From the NCBI GenBank assembly GCA_033558025.1, contig JAUCEF010000017.1:3410001-3474000 (forward strand): a stretch of DNA of 64,000 nucleotides. Reading direction: 5' to 3'. Of this stretch, positions 35,501-46,207 are shown piece after piece. Under the pieces are notes generated by a model. The model was not told where the DNA came from, ran no database searches, and saw nothing but the letters and a program-made list of their open reading frames with translations. Within the stretch, counting starts at the first letter, position 1; every line of letters begins with the position of its first letter. Position numbers and translations under genes: made by a program. This DNA comes from Phytophthora sp. 'mugwort'. Lineage: Eukaryota; Oomycota; Peronosporomycetes; Peronosporales; Peronosporaceae.

Positions 35501-35656
35501 CAAGTTCCACTTTTGCCATGCGCAATTGGCAAATAACCCCCTATCGCTTTAGGTGAAAAGAAGGAAGGATAACCACTGACTTACCCCTGCATACTTCCCG
35601 CCCACCAGCACGCGCACACCCACCTCTACGGTAAAATCCGCCTCTTCCCCTTCCAT
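32516..35656 (-). CDS. CAP-Gly/IQ/PPP-phosphatase/EF-hand fusion (PPEF-like)
   Basis: Four exons, 35656-35585, 35468-35316, 35205-35020 and 34948-32516, all phase 0, give 947 aa. Exons 1-2 encode a compact CAP-Gly domain (VGVRVLVGGKYAG, then LVGVELTRAGGDNDG, then GKRLFECKPLHGLFV), the module that binds EEY/F tails of tubulin. Exon 3 encodes an IQ-type calmodulin-binding helix (AACVLQSVWRRYSAAQKFR). Exon 4 has a PPP catalytic domain (GDLHGQ at about residue 221, GDFVDRG, RGNHESR, HGGLF, WSDPRP, SASRYCG) and then six EF-hands in three pairs (for example FDADSSGFIEYEEF and LDSNKDGVISYKEF). IQ-PPP-EF is the known PPEF/RdgC layout; the CAP-Gly head is extra. Predicted role: a Ca-regulated protein phosphatase delivered to microtubules. 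The EF-hand in VDSDGGHSIDYKEF is slightly irregular. Confidence 0.88.
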
Positions 35657-35923
35657 CGCCCAGCTATCTGCAACACGAAAGGAGACAAACCCTCAGCATG
35701 ACGCCCAGCACACCATGCGAAACTCGGCCTGCCACGCATTTATTACTACGGAGCTCCAAAAGCGCGTGATTTTGCGTTGTGACACTCCTATTTTCTAGCG
35801 TAGGAGCAAGCCCTAAACTTCAGTCTGAGTTAGCTAAAACATGGCGGTTTACGCTAAAACCACAGTACCAACCGGCACAATAACATTATTGCCACGATAG
35901 GCAACTCCAGCACTCGCCATCCG
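35657..35923. promoter_or_regulatory. Short divergent promoter, phosphatase and BUB2-like genes
   Basis: 267 bp between opposite start codons. Probably a bidirectional promoter; no specific element is assigned. Confidence 0.5.
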
Positions 35924-37488
35924 ATGGACGATCAGCCCGCTGCTCCATCGGACGCGCAGCTGCGACAGCAATACGATGCACTGCTGACAGGCGACTCCAT
36001 CACCGCTGATTACGAGCGCTGGAGGGAGCTCAAGCGGCTCGTGATCGTGCACGGGCTGCCTCGGGACGAGGGTTTCGGTCCCGATGTCGAGGGCTCCAAT
36101 GCCACTCTCTGTTCCTTACGCGGACGCGTGTGGAAGGCATTCTTGGGTGTGGAAAATGACACGGACATGACGAAATACGCGGCGCTTGTGGGCAGAGGCG
36201 CGTCTCATTACGACGGTGACATCCGCAATGACACTTTTCGCACGTTTCGCGGAGACCCGGAGTTTGCACAACGCGTACCAGAGGAAAAACTAGTGCGACT
36301 GCTGAACGTTTTTATCAACGAATTGGGATCGAACCCTGGAGAGGATAAGCAGGAAGACGGGGAACACGCACGAGGTGGCAATTTGCCATCGATCAGGTTG
36401 GAGAAATGTTTTTTTTTGTGTTGTTTTGTTTCTTCGTGCGATTTTAGGTTAATTTTGTCCTTGTGCGGTAGATATGTGCAGGGAATGAACGTGTTGTGTG
36501 CGCCACTGCTGTATGTGCTGCCGGAACCGGATGCATACCACACCTTCTGCCAGTTGATTGTGCGGCATTGTCCGCACTACATGGCCCCGCAGCTGAAAGG
36601 TGTCGAGAAAGGGTGTGCACTGGTGGACAAGTGCCTGCAAACGGTAGGATTTTTGTTTATTTGCCATGTAAAGTTTTTTTTTTTTACAAACGTATATTGG
36701 TTGGCTTTGTGTAGCTCGATCCGGATCTGTACCGGCACCTATCTTCACGAGGCATCACGGCGCGGATATACGCTCTTCCACTGATCTTGAGCTTGTTCGC
36801 TTGCGTTCCACCATTACCTGAACTCCTTCGAGTCTGGGATGTGGTACGTGTTTTTCCTTCATTCTTACCGTTTTTACGGCAAATATTTCGCTTACTCGGT
36901 GTTGTTGTTTTTGCTGAATAGCTGTTCGCGGTGGGTGTTCATTTTGTGGTCGTGTTGGCAGTCGCCCATACCGTGCTACTTCGCGAACAATTGTTGAAAT
37001 TGTGCGTTTTAAGGGTCATTTAAGTCGCTGCACAAAATTATCGTCATCTAACGCTGTTTTTTTTTTTGATACTGGCAATCAGGGACATGGACTTGATGAA
37101 GGTCCTTAGCCTTCGATGTGCTCCACCTCTGCAATCAGATCTGCTCATTTCAGTTGCCCTGCAGTTGCTGCATCGCTTGCCCGAGGATCTTTTATACGAA
37201 ATTGCTCGTCATCCGTTTGCAAACCCGGACGCGCCATCGAGTCTGCCATTCCACCCCAAGACTATTTCGGCCATTGCTACGCAGGTCCGGAAACAAATAG
37301 AACAACAGGAAAGCGACCCCATTGATACCCCACGCTCCTCAATATCGTCACGAAGGCACTCGGCGAAGGAAAGACCGGCAGTTAGACCCATGCAGACCAC
37401 AGGCACAGCGCGTCAAACTTCCTGTTCTTCCTCTTCTCGAACCGAAACGACATTGTCAGGACGCGCTCGTCCGCCGTGGAAGTTATGA
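35924..37488 (+). CDS. BUB2: BUB2-like TBC-domain GTPase-activating protein
   Basis: Five exons (35924-36396, 36472-36643, 36715-36843, 36922-37001, 37083-37488) join in phase to 419 aa. TBC proteins switch off Rab-type GTPases; the BUB2/Cdc16 branch acts with a partner in the spindle-position checkpoint that controls mitotic exit. Seen: LRGRVWKAFLGV, NDTFRTFRGD, LVRLLNVFINE, then YVQGMNVLCAPLLYVLPEP, GVEKGCALVDKCLQ, LYRHLSSRGI, YALPLILSLFACVPPLPELLRVWD and LLREQLL. The NDTFRTF and YVQGMNVL blocks point to BUB2 rather than to other TBC proteins. The usual IxxDxxR arginine-finger region reads IRNDTFR. After the TBC domain comes a Ser/Arg-rich tail with no domain. Orthology to BUB2 is a sequence-pattern judgement. 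Confidence 0.85.
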
Positions 37489-37843
37489 AGTTTCGTGAGG
37501 AAGTTCTTCTGTATTGGCTAGACGCCACGACCCGCCCCTCGCGTGCCTCACGCCAAAACTACACACTGAGGTTCTTCCTCACTTCAATTCGGGGAGACGA
37601 TGATTTTGATGAAAGCTGCAAGGAGCAAATTTGCTATAAAGTCTCCAACCCAGCCTCAAACTGCACAAAACGGACTTCACATCAGCTGAGAACTTATAAC
37701 TCACCAAATCTAGTCCCGCTCATGTCTAAACCCAGCGCTTGCTAGCAACTGTAAAATTGTAAATGAAATCACAAGTTTGCCAGTGTTTCCTTCCTACAGC
37801 GTCATTCATGACTCATCCACCACTTTGTGGACAAACCGTCCGC
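37489..37843. other. Convergent 3' region, BUB2-like gene and TMEM208
   Basis: No supportable gene; 355 bp of 3' flank. Confidence 0.5.
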
Positions 37844-38513
37844 CTATCGACGTCCGTGTCGGAACTTGGGGCGTGAAGCATTGCGCTCCGCCTTTTCCTT
37901 CTTCTTGAGGGCTGCAGGATCATCCTCGTCCGTCGAGTCTGGTGTGAAGACGTAATTAAGCAGCATCCGCCCGCCATGGTACAACACGTAGCCGGGGATG
38001 ACGAGGTACACGAGCCAGAAGTAGCTTGAGACCATAAGTCCGACCTGCACGACGAGCGTGACGATCAGAACGTCCATCGCGTACCTAAAAGTGGACATCA
38101 AAGGACATATCAACAAGAAAAGGTTCTCCTGGTCAGTCTCTCATACGGAATAATAACTACCAAGAAGATCAACTCCAACCACGGACAACGTACTCGCTGC
38201 TGCCTCCTTCCTCTGCTGCTCCGACCACCCACGTGTAGCTGAGGTAGGTGGATACTGTCAGGAACATATAACCCACTAGCGTCCACGTGGTCACCGAGCT
38301 ATAGTGCCACATGATGCAGTACAAGAAGTACAGAGCATTGATGGGTACGATAAACTGTTGCAGCCGCGTGCTGAGCGATGCGCTGGCGCGCTGCGCCTTC
38401 TTAGCTGCATGGTTAGCCTAGACGTGAGCATTAGAACGGGGAAAACGTTTAGTGGGGGCATAAACATACACAAGAAGGGGGGGGGGCGGTCAATTTTGAC
38501 CTCTTCGTACCAT
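37844..38513 (-). CDS. TMEM208: TMEM208/SND2 ER membrane protein
   Basis: Three exons: 38513-38511 (the ATG alone), 38417-38194 and 38084-37844, giving 155 aa. SND2/TMEM208 is an ER membrane protein of the SRP-independent targeting route for proteins with internal or C-terminal membrane segments. Seen: MANHAAKKAQ start, first hydrophobic pair (IVPINALYFLYCIMWHYSS and WTLVGYMFLTVSTYLSY), second pair (AMDVLIVTLVVQVGLMVSSY and FWLVYLVIPGYVLYHG), then a Lys/Arg-rich cytosolic tail. The NALYFLYC...HYSS pattern matches the family, whose human member is 173 aa. The first intron directly follows the start codon. If that splice is wrong, the next in-frame Met lies inside the first membrane region, which would lose the basic N-terminus. 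Confidence 0.82.
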
Positions 38514-38965
38514 TTTCAACAGTAGTGGTGATATGTGGTTGGAAAGGGTTTTGTTGCTGTCAAAAATGATAATAACAGGGAAATTAGTGATAAAAGGTAG
38601 CTGAAGTAAGTATAGAAGTATCATAACGACAATTTCTAAATATATGTACCCCTCTTTTTTTCGCACTTGGACCAAGGCGGTCTCCTCCTCGATTCTTGGC
38701 ACGTGAAACCCCTTGCAATTGCCAAGACGAGTTTCTACCTTTCTTCCCGTTTTGCATGGCTTTGGGTCGGAAGAACGCTTGACTCGCCGAAAATTCGATT
38801 CGCCAAACACACTGGAGAGGAAGCAGTCTCTCGTGAGGGTGAACCTGTTGGAAGAGGTGGCTACATACCCCGACGAGGGGTGTGGATCTGGGGCTCACGG
38901 TCCAAGGAAGTTGACTAGTGCAGTCAAACCGCTTCGTGGGGTCGAGCCAACACTCCATTCAAGAC

Positions 38966-41900
38966 ATGGAGAGACGTGGCAGCCTGAATGATCAACCTTA
39001 CCGTCTTGTGGACCCGTTCCAGATCGAACGTGACGAACGAACACATCAACAACCCACGTACATTTCGAACGCTATCCATACGTCAAAGTACACAGTCTTC
39101 AATTTCTTGCCACTATGCCTGCTACAAGAATTCCGACGGGTACGAGAACTTAATCAGTTTTTTTTGTGGACCTTTTTCACAGTATTAACATGTTTGGGGT
39201 GGAATATCTCGACAGTCGGCGAATTTGTACTTCCTTGTGATTGCAATTTTACAGTCGATTAAAGAGATCTCGCCTTTAACTCCAGTTACGGCAATCGCGC
39301 CACTGGTAATGGTCATCTGTGTTAGTTTGTTACGTGAAGGAATTGAAGATAGGGTGAGTAGAGGCCCCAACGTCTGTTTGGATTGCTGCTTGTTCACTCA
39401 ATTACGAATGCTGAATTTTATCAGAAAAAACGCTCGTCGGATGGCATGATCAATGCCAAACCGGTGCTTGTCTTAAGGAATTTCGAAGAGCAGCACGTTG
39501 CGTGGGAATTTATTCAGGTGAACAAGAAAAAATATACGGAGCACTGGTCGATTGCTAAATTCTGACTTACTTTGTATCATAGGTTGGTGATCTTGTCCGG
39601 ATACATGAGCGAGAAGCAATCCCAGCAGACGGAATCATTCTCGCTAGTAGCGAGGAGAATGGTAAAGAGCTATGCTTTGTAATTGTTGACGGCAAATACT
39701 GACAAAACCGACATCACAGGTTCCTGTTTTATTGACACGAGTAACTTGGACGGTGAAGCGAATCTAAAATCACGGGAGTCGCTTCGAGCAACCGCACAAC
39801 TCGTTTTTGACAAGACGTCACTTGACAAAGAGAAATACTTTATCAAATGCGAGCAGCCAGACCAGGAATTGTATCGCTTCGCAGGGAACCTTTCAGTTGA
39901 CTCGAAGATGTACAGTCTGAGCGAGAAACAATTCCTTCCACGCGGCTCGACGCTTATGAACACCAAGTGGGTCATGATACTTGTAGTATATACAGGTAAA
40001 ATGTTTGTCAGCTCTGTTGTTCCAGAAAAAATGAGCTAATTATCCGTCTTCATTGCAATGTTTAGGTCACGATACGAAAGTTATGAAAAATGCGCGTGCC
40101 GCGCACCACAAACTCAGTCATCTTGACACTCGCATGAGCCGTACGGTGGTGTGCGTCTTCTTCATTCAAGTGCTTTTATGTGCGATCGCTGCGTGCATAC
40201 ACCATTTCCACTACAATTTGATTTTTTTGCAGCATGTGGGAGATAATCACTCAGTGTCGCTGGAATCCGTTCTGCTCTTCCTCTCATTTGTTGTGCTCAT
40301 GAACACACTCATCCCGATCTCGCTCGTGGTCACGGTGGAAATTATCAAAACAATGCACGCCAAATTCATCACGTGGGATAACAAGATGCGCATCAGCAGC
40401 GGGGAGGGAGCGATGGCAAATACTTCATCTCTTACCGATGAACTTGGTCAAGTCAAATATATTTTCACTGACAAGACCGGCACATTGACTCAGAATCACA
40501 TGGTGTTTCGCAAATGCAGCGTCGGTGGCGGCATCTTCGTCGCCAGGAAGAAACGCGCGCTTCTCAGTGGCATTTCGATCTCATCTCTCGATGCTCTTGG
40601 CACTGGCTCAGTCGGGTCAACTACATTTCATAACGACGACACGCAACCGAATGAGCTCCCGTCGGTCACACGTTTTCGACGCTTACTTAAGAATTTCGAT
40701 AGCCGAGAAAGTCACTTGGCGTTGGCAATGTCCCTTTGCCATACCGTTGTATGCGAATATGATCGATCGACTGGAGCGTTATCGTACAATTCCGACTCCC
40801 CAGATGAATGTGCTCTTGTGCGCGGTGCTGAAGCTATGGGTATACGGTTATTTGAGCGCTGCGGCCAGAAACTTTACATCGCACTCACCGAAGAAGACCG
40901 ACATGGTTCACACATGAAAATTGTCTCGTACACGCTCACGTTTCAGGTTTTGCGTGTCATTCACTTTTCAAGTGACCGGAAGCGGATGACAATTATTGTT
41001 CGGGATGAGAACGGAGAGATTAAACTCTTCTCGAAAGGCGCAGATAGTGTCATTTTAGAGCGTTGTGACCGTTATTTGTCCAGCAAGGAAGAGACCATGG
41101 CTCATGTGACGCAATTCGCTGAGGAAGGCTATCGGATTTTACTCTTTGCTGAACGAGATTTGGTTCGTATCAAACGGCAAGAGGCTCTTCTTACGAGGTC
41201 TGGATTTTTGCTAATACAATTAATTTGGTTGTTGATGGTTTAGGACGAGAAGTATTACAGCACGTGGGAGGATCGGTACGATGAAGCTGAACTTGATATG
41301 CAGTCCAAGGAATTAAAGACACAAGCGCTGGTTGATGAACTCGAACGGCATTTCACTTTGATTGGAGCAAGTGGTAGGTGACTGAATTCAACGTAGCATT
41401 CGATTTTTTGTGGATTAAGTGCGTGCCTTCTTACAGCTGTCGAAGATAAATTACAAGTGGGTGTTCCAGAAACTATCTCTTTGTTTCAGAAGGCTGGAAT
41501 CAAGGTAAGTCGTTTTTTTACACTACATACATTTGAAAAGTTAACTTATCGCTGTTGATTCCTAGATTTGGGTATTGACTGGCGACAAGCTTGAGACGTC
41601 TCTTGAAATGGGCAAGCTTTGTCGAGTCGTTACGCCAAAAATGCAAGAGGTGATCATTCAAGGAACCACTCGGACTGAAATGACTCAACAGCTAGATCAG
41701 GCCCTCGAGAACTCGAAGGTGCCACCTTTTCCTCTTGTGCGCGCAGCTAACAGCGGTTCTGACTTCCCATCTCCTGGAAATGCTCTAGGAAAACCAAGCC
41801 GTGCTAATTGATGGCAGTGCCCTGACATTAGCATTACTCCCATCAAACCGCAACAAATTCCTCGAGCTAACGCTTCAATCTGCAACCGTTATTGTATGCC

Positions 41901-43196
41901 GAGCGTCACCTATTCAAAAAGCTTTAGTGGTGGAACTCGTCAAAGCAGGTGTCCCAGACGTGACTCTTGCAGTGTAAGTCATTTTGTAAAAAAACATAGA
42001 GTAAATCTCTGACGATAACCTAATGGTAATTGTTGATAGTGGTGACGGAGCAAATGATGTAAGCATGATTCGAGCGGCTCATGTTGGCGTCGGCGTTATG
42101 GGTCAAGAGGGTATGCAAGCAGTTCGAAGCGCTGACTATGCTGTCCAGCAGTTCAGCCATCTACAGCGACTCCTTCTTTACCACGGTATATGACACATTC
42201 TCGTATAGAGCCGAGTCACGCATGGTACTAACCAACTTAACGTACACAAATGAGCAGGTCGACTATCGTATCTCCGTACAACTCAGTGCATCGACTACTT
42301 TTTCTACAAGAATATCGTCTTCACTCTGCCACAATTCATCTACGCGATCTCATCGGCTTTCTCAGCTCAGGTAGGCACAACTGCTTACCATTATTGTGCT
42401 GTTATTTGTATTCTCATTTGGAATACCGTGTAGACATTCTTTTGCGACTTGTATATTACGGCATATAATGTCGTCTTTACAGCTCTCCCAGTCACCATTC
42501 GGGCCGTCACGGAGACAGATCTTTTAGAAAGAATCGCAGCCAAGTTTCCCGAGCTTTATCGGTTTGGAGCTGCCGATATGTTCTTCTCTCCTCGTACAAT
42601 GGCAAAAGCCTCAACTTTAGCAGTTTGTCACGCCCTAATTACGACGGCGGTACCCCTGCTACTGTCCCAACAGAGCAATCTTGGCGAAGGGGATTCGTTC
42701 TGGGCAGCAAGTGTCACGTCTTTCTTCTACATTGTCCCAATCGTCCACTTTCAGATCTTCTTTGAGACGTGGAATTGGACGTGGCTGATTGGTCTCACGT
42801 ACACTTTATCACTGGGCGCGTTTTTCATGTGCATTGCCGTTTACGATCAATTCACTGGTGACGTCGAAGGCGTTTGGAGGACGGTGATTGCCAGACAAGG
42901 ATTCTGGCTCGGTTTCGCTCTGGCTTCAGTAGCCTGCATTCTACCCGTAGTAGCTTACAAATGGTATGTGTATGTGTGGGAATACTTTGTGTGGTTTGCG
43001 AAAGACACAACCAGACCATTAACATTTGTATGATACTTTTGCCAGCTATGAAGAAAATTTCGAGACGTCCAATCCTGTACACATTTTGCGGCGAACACGG
43101 TTGCACAACAAGGTTTTGGATTCGTCGTGCGTCGTAGATACGATTGGGTCCACCACCTCGGTCATACCGCGCCCACTATCACCTAGCAATAAATAA
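38966..43196 (+). CDS. P4-type ATPase (phospholipid flippase)
   Basis: About 13 exons. P4-ATPases move phospholipids from the outer to the inner leaflet. Start ATG 38966, shortly before the family N-terminus ([19 protein letters not shown]). Next: [12 protein letters not shown] (M1), [20 protein letters not shown], then [13 protein letters not shown] with the actuator [14 protein letters not shown] is M4, with ISL in place of Pro-Glu as in P4 enzymes. The phosphorylation site is [10 protein letters not shown], followed by [37 protein letters not shown], and [18 protein letters not shown] in the hinge. Membrane helices M5-M10 follow from 42258 on. A last exon after 43045 gives a short hydrophilic tail ending PLSPSNK at 43196. 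All catalytic motifs are present, so it should be active. A CDC50-type partner is expected but is not in the window. Confidence 0.9.
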
Positions 43197-43353
43197 TCCT
43201 ATTAAACAACTAAAATGGCTTAAGTGCCATTGAGAGTATTGATTACAAAAATTCTTTTGTCTTGAACGTAAAATTAAAACGGAATAACGTATCGTCCTAT
43301 ATATTATTATCCCGTTGCGTCGCTTCATATTTACTAGAGGCGCTTGCTTGACC

Positions 43354-46163
43354 ATGACGTTCCTACGACGCAAGAAGCCCAACATCCGAGTGCCCACAGG
43401 CACCGACGCCGTCAATTTCCGTAAGCTCTTGTTTCTGTCACTCAAGGACACAGAAGATCTCCTCACAAATGAAGTCTGGGAGCGCGTGAGTTTTATCGTA
43501 GACCGTTAGTTTCTCATCTAGAATCAAATTGCCACTCAATGAGTTCTAAAAAAATCATTTCTTATTGAATATGTTTTGTAGCTGGATCTACGATGCTTAA
43601 CGCTGATGAAGACCAAAATGCTGCGAGCATCCTGCATTGCCCGAGGGTTGCCAAATAAAGGAGGAAAACGAACTTTGATGCAGCGTCTGACTGCGTCGTT
43701 GAGCGAGCAGCGAGCAGCAGGTAAGAAGTGGCGGGAGGATGTCTCGAGCGTCGTGTTAATAAGGGGAATTTGGTGATAGAAATTAAGCGCCGACAAGAGG
43801 AAGAAGAAGAATATGAACGTCAACTGGACATGTTGGGCGGAGTATGGTCCTTCGGATCGGGTTTCGCGGGGCAACTTGGTCATGGAGACCTCGAGTCGTC
43901 TGCATCTCCAAGAATCATCAAAAAGCTCCGAGGACGCAGCATTGCCCACGTCTACGCCGTAAGAAACCTTGACAGTAGTGACGTTCTCGATAGGTTTTAA
44001 CTCATTGCGCTTCAGGGTTTTGATTCGGACGTCGCCTTCGCTGTGAGTCGGACAGGAGACGTTTACGTGTGGGGTAAACGTGCAGGTCCTACTGGGCTTT
44101 CACCAGGGTCATCCCTGGCTACTCTCACAAGGAATACGTATGACCATGATAAGGATCTGGATTTTGACGATGAGACTGAAAGAAAAGGAGAAGTTCAAGC
44201 GAAAAAATCCGTTGATTATCAAGTTATCCAGGAGAGCATTGAGTCATTGCAACAGGGAAGCTTCCAAACGTCAGAGAAAATTGAAGAAGAGCAAAATATG
44301 GACGAACTGAATGAGAGTGACGAGGACGAGGACGTGGAAGGAGGAGATGAAGATTTTGTTCACCCTGTGAAGCTACTCGCGCTTTGTGGTGAAGGCATCA
44401 GCCATATCGCGGTAGGGCGTGTGCATTGTTGTGCCACAACCAAAGACGGTGATGTGTATACTTGGGGACAGAATGATCACTGCCAATTAGGCACGGAACC
44501 AGTCCACAATTTAGCAGAGGCATTGTCAAAGAAAGCTCGAGTTCGATACGGAGTCGATTGTATTGAACCACGACTGTGGGAGCGAACAGTGGTAGCGACC
44601 TGTGTCATTTCGACGGTAGACGTCGGTACGAATCATACGTTTGCCGTCACCGATAAAGGCGAAATGATGGCATTCGGAGCCACATACAACACGAGTGAGC
44701 ACTCTAGCCTAGCTCGGAGCATTGCAAAACTTCATGTCACCCAGGTATTTCGCATAGGAAATGATATGTAAAGTGTTGGTACTAACAATGGTTCGTTCTT
44801 CATAGATCACTTGCGGGGCTATGCATGCCGGGTTGGTAACTTTTGATGGGCTGGCATACACATGGGGGAGCGGGGATGGTGGGTAAGGCATTTCTTTTGG
44901 AGTTAGTAACTCTCTGCAACTTGTTGTGGACTTACATTTTATTTGTATCATACAGTCGTCTAGGTCATGGAGACAATACGTCTTACGTTAACCCGAAACT
45001 TGTCGAAGCACTTAAGACAGATATTATTGTGGAACTTGCTTGTGCATGCTGGCATACGGTGGCAGTTGTTTTAATCCCTCCATTATTGAAAGGTGGCGTG
45101 GTGAGTACTTCATTTTTTATTCGACTGGATACTACCAGGAGTTAGATTTTACCTACTTTTTTATCTTGGGGGATGCAGGTATATACATGGGGAAGTGGGC
45201 GTCTCGGACAGGTGTTTTTGCCCGCTACGTATATGGTTACAAATCAACATTAACTTGCATTCTGTGGTTCTGCTAGCTCGCTCAAGGAGGAAAACAGATT
45301 TCGACGTTACCAGGTTTGGTGACTGATTTCCTGACGACTCATGCACTCATTAAAAAGGTATGCGCGGGCATGTACCACAACGTGGCATTATCCGTCGATG
45401 ATGAGGTATTGTACGTTCAGTTAATACGCCTTCATGTGAACAATATTTATCCGTTGTACTGATTTTTTCATGATCCACTTAGGTTTTCACATGGGGCAGC
45501 AATATGAATGGATGTCTAGGAAGACCTGACGAACTAGGGGGGTTAGAGGAGAACTTTTGTGCCGTGCCAGGTCGCGTGGAAGGCATGGAGAACTTTGTCG
45601 GGCGCCCCTGCTCAAGTTCGTGATTATATAACATTTTCCATCCCTTCGATAAAATTTTATTCTAACTTTGGTGCTCTGCTCTGGCTTTAGTTGCCGCTGG
45701 TCGCGAGTTTACGCTAATTGCCACCAAACCATACATCGGTCCAAGCCGAGACGAATTGGAACGACGAAACCAGGTGCAAATACAGCAAGTTGAGAGCATC
45801 GTTCGCCAGACGAGTGCGGTTAAGGACGAGAAGCGTGATCAGCTTCAGAGGATTCGACAGGGCAAGCACGCGACCATAATAGCGCTCTTGAATGCGAAAT
45901 ATCCGAAGTGCACAATCTGCATGACAGGCCTAATCTGTCCCGGGTTTCAGCCAAATACTGAAAATCCGACCTTGTGTAAACACTGCATGCACGGCCACCG
46001 GAAACACCAGGATCGACACAAAGCTCATGACAGGAATGTGACTCTGACTTACCTCATACAAGCTGTAGAGAAGCTAGGCATTACAGTCGACTTTGGTGAT
46101 ATCCCAGATATTGCACTGGAAGAAGAACTGGGACTTGAGTTGGAAGAGGATGAAGAAGCTTAA
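43354..46163 (+). CDS. SAP-like / RCC1-repeat protein with C-terminal Cys/His cluster
   Basis: Exons 43354-43485, 43582-43720, 43780-43958 and 44016 onward, with several short exons to 46163. The N-terminus has a SAP-like helix pair (LTLMKTKMLRASCIARGLP, then KRTLMQRLTASL), which usually binds DNA or chromatin. A charged helix follows (IKRRQEEEEEYERQ), then a beta-propeller of RCC1 repeats (VWSFGSGFAGQLGHGD, VYVWGKRAG, VYTWGQNDHCQLG, AYTWGSGDGG, RLGHGD, VFTWGSNMNGCLGRPDE). A long acidic loop is inserted in the second blade (44130-44360). After the propeller a coiled coil leads to CTICMTGLICPGF...LCKHCMHGH, a likely zinc site, and an acidic end. RCC1 propellers serve as Ran exchange factors or as protein-interaction platforms; no Ran-GEF signature is claimed. 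Confidence 0.8.
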
Positions 46164-46207
46164 TTACAAATAAAGATTCAAGAATCAGAAGCTCGATGAT
46201 CTCGCAC

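Noticed and set aside
38667..38960. Upstream frames before the flippase ATG at 38966
   Set aside because: They begin with GTG or lack homology; the family N-terminus starts after 38966.
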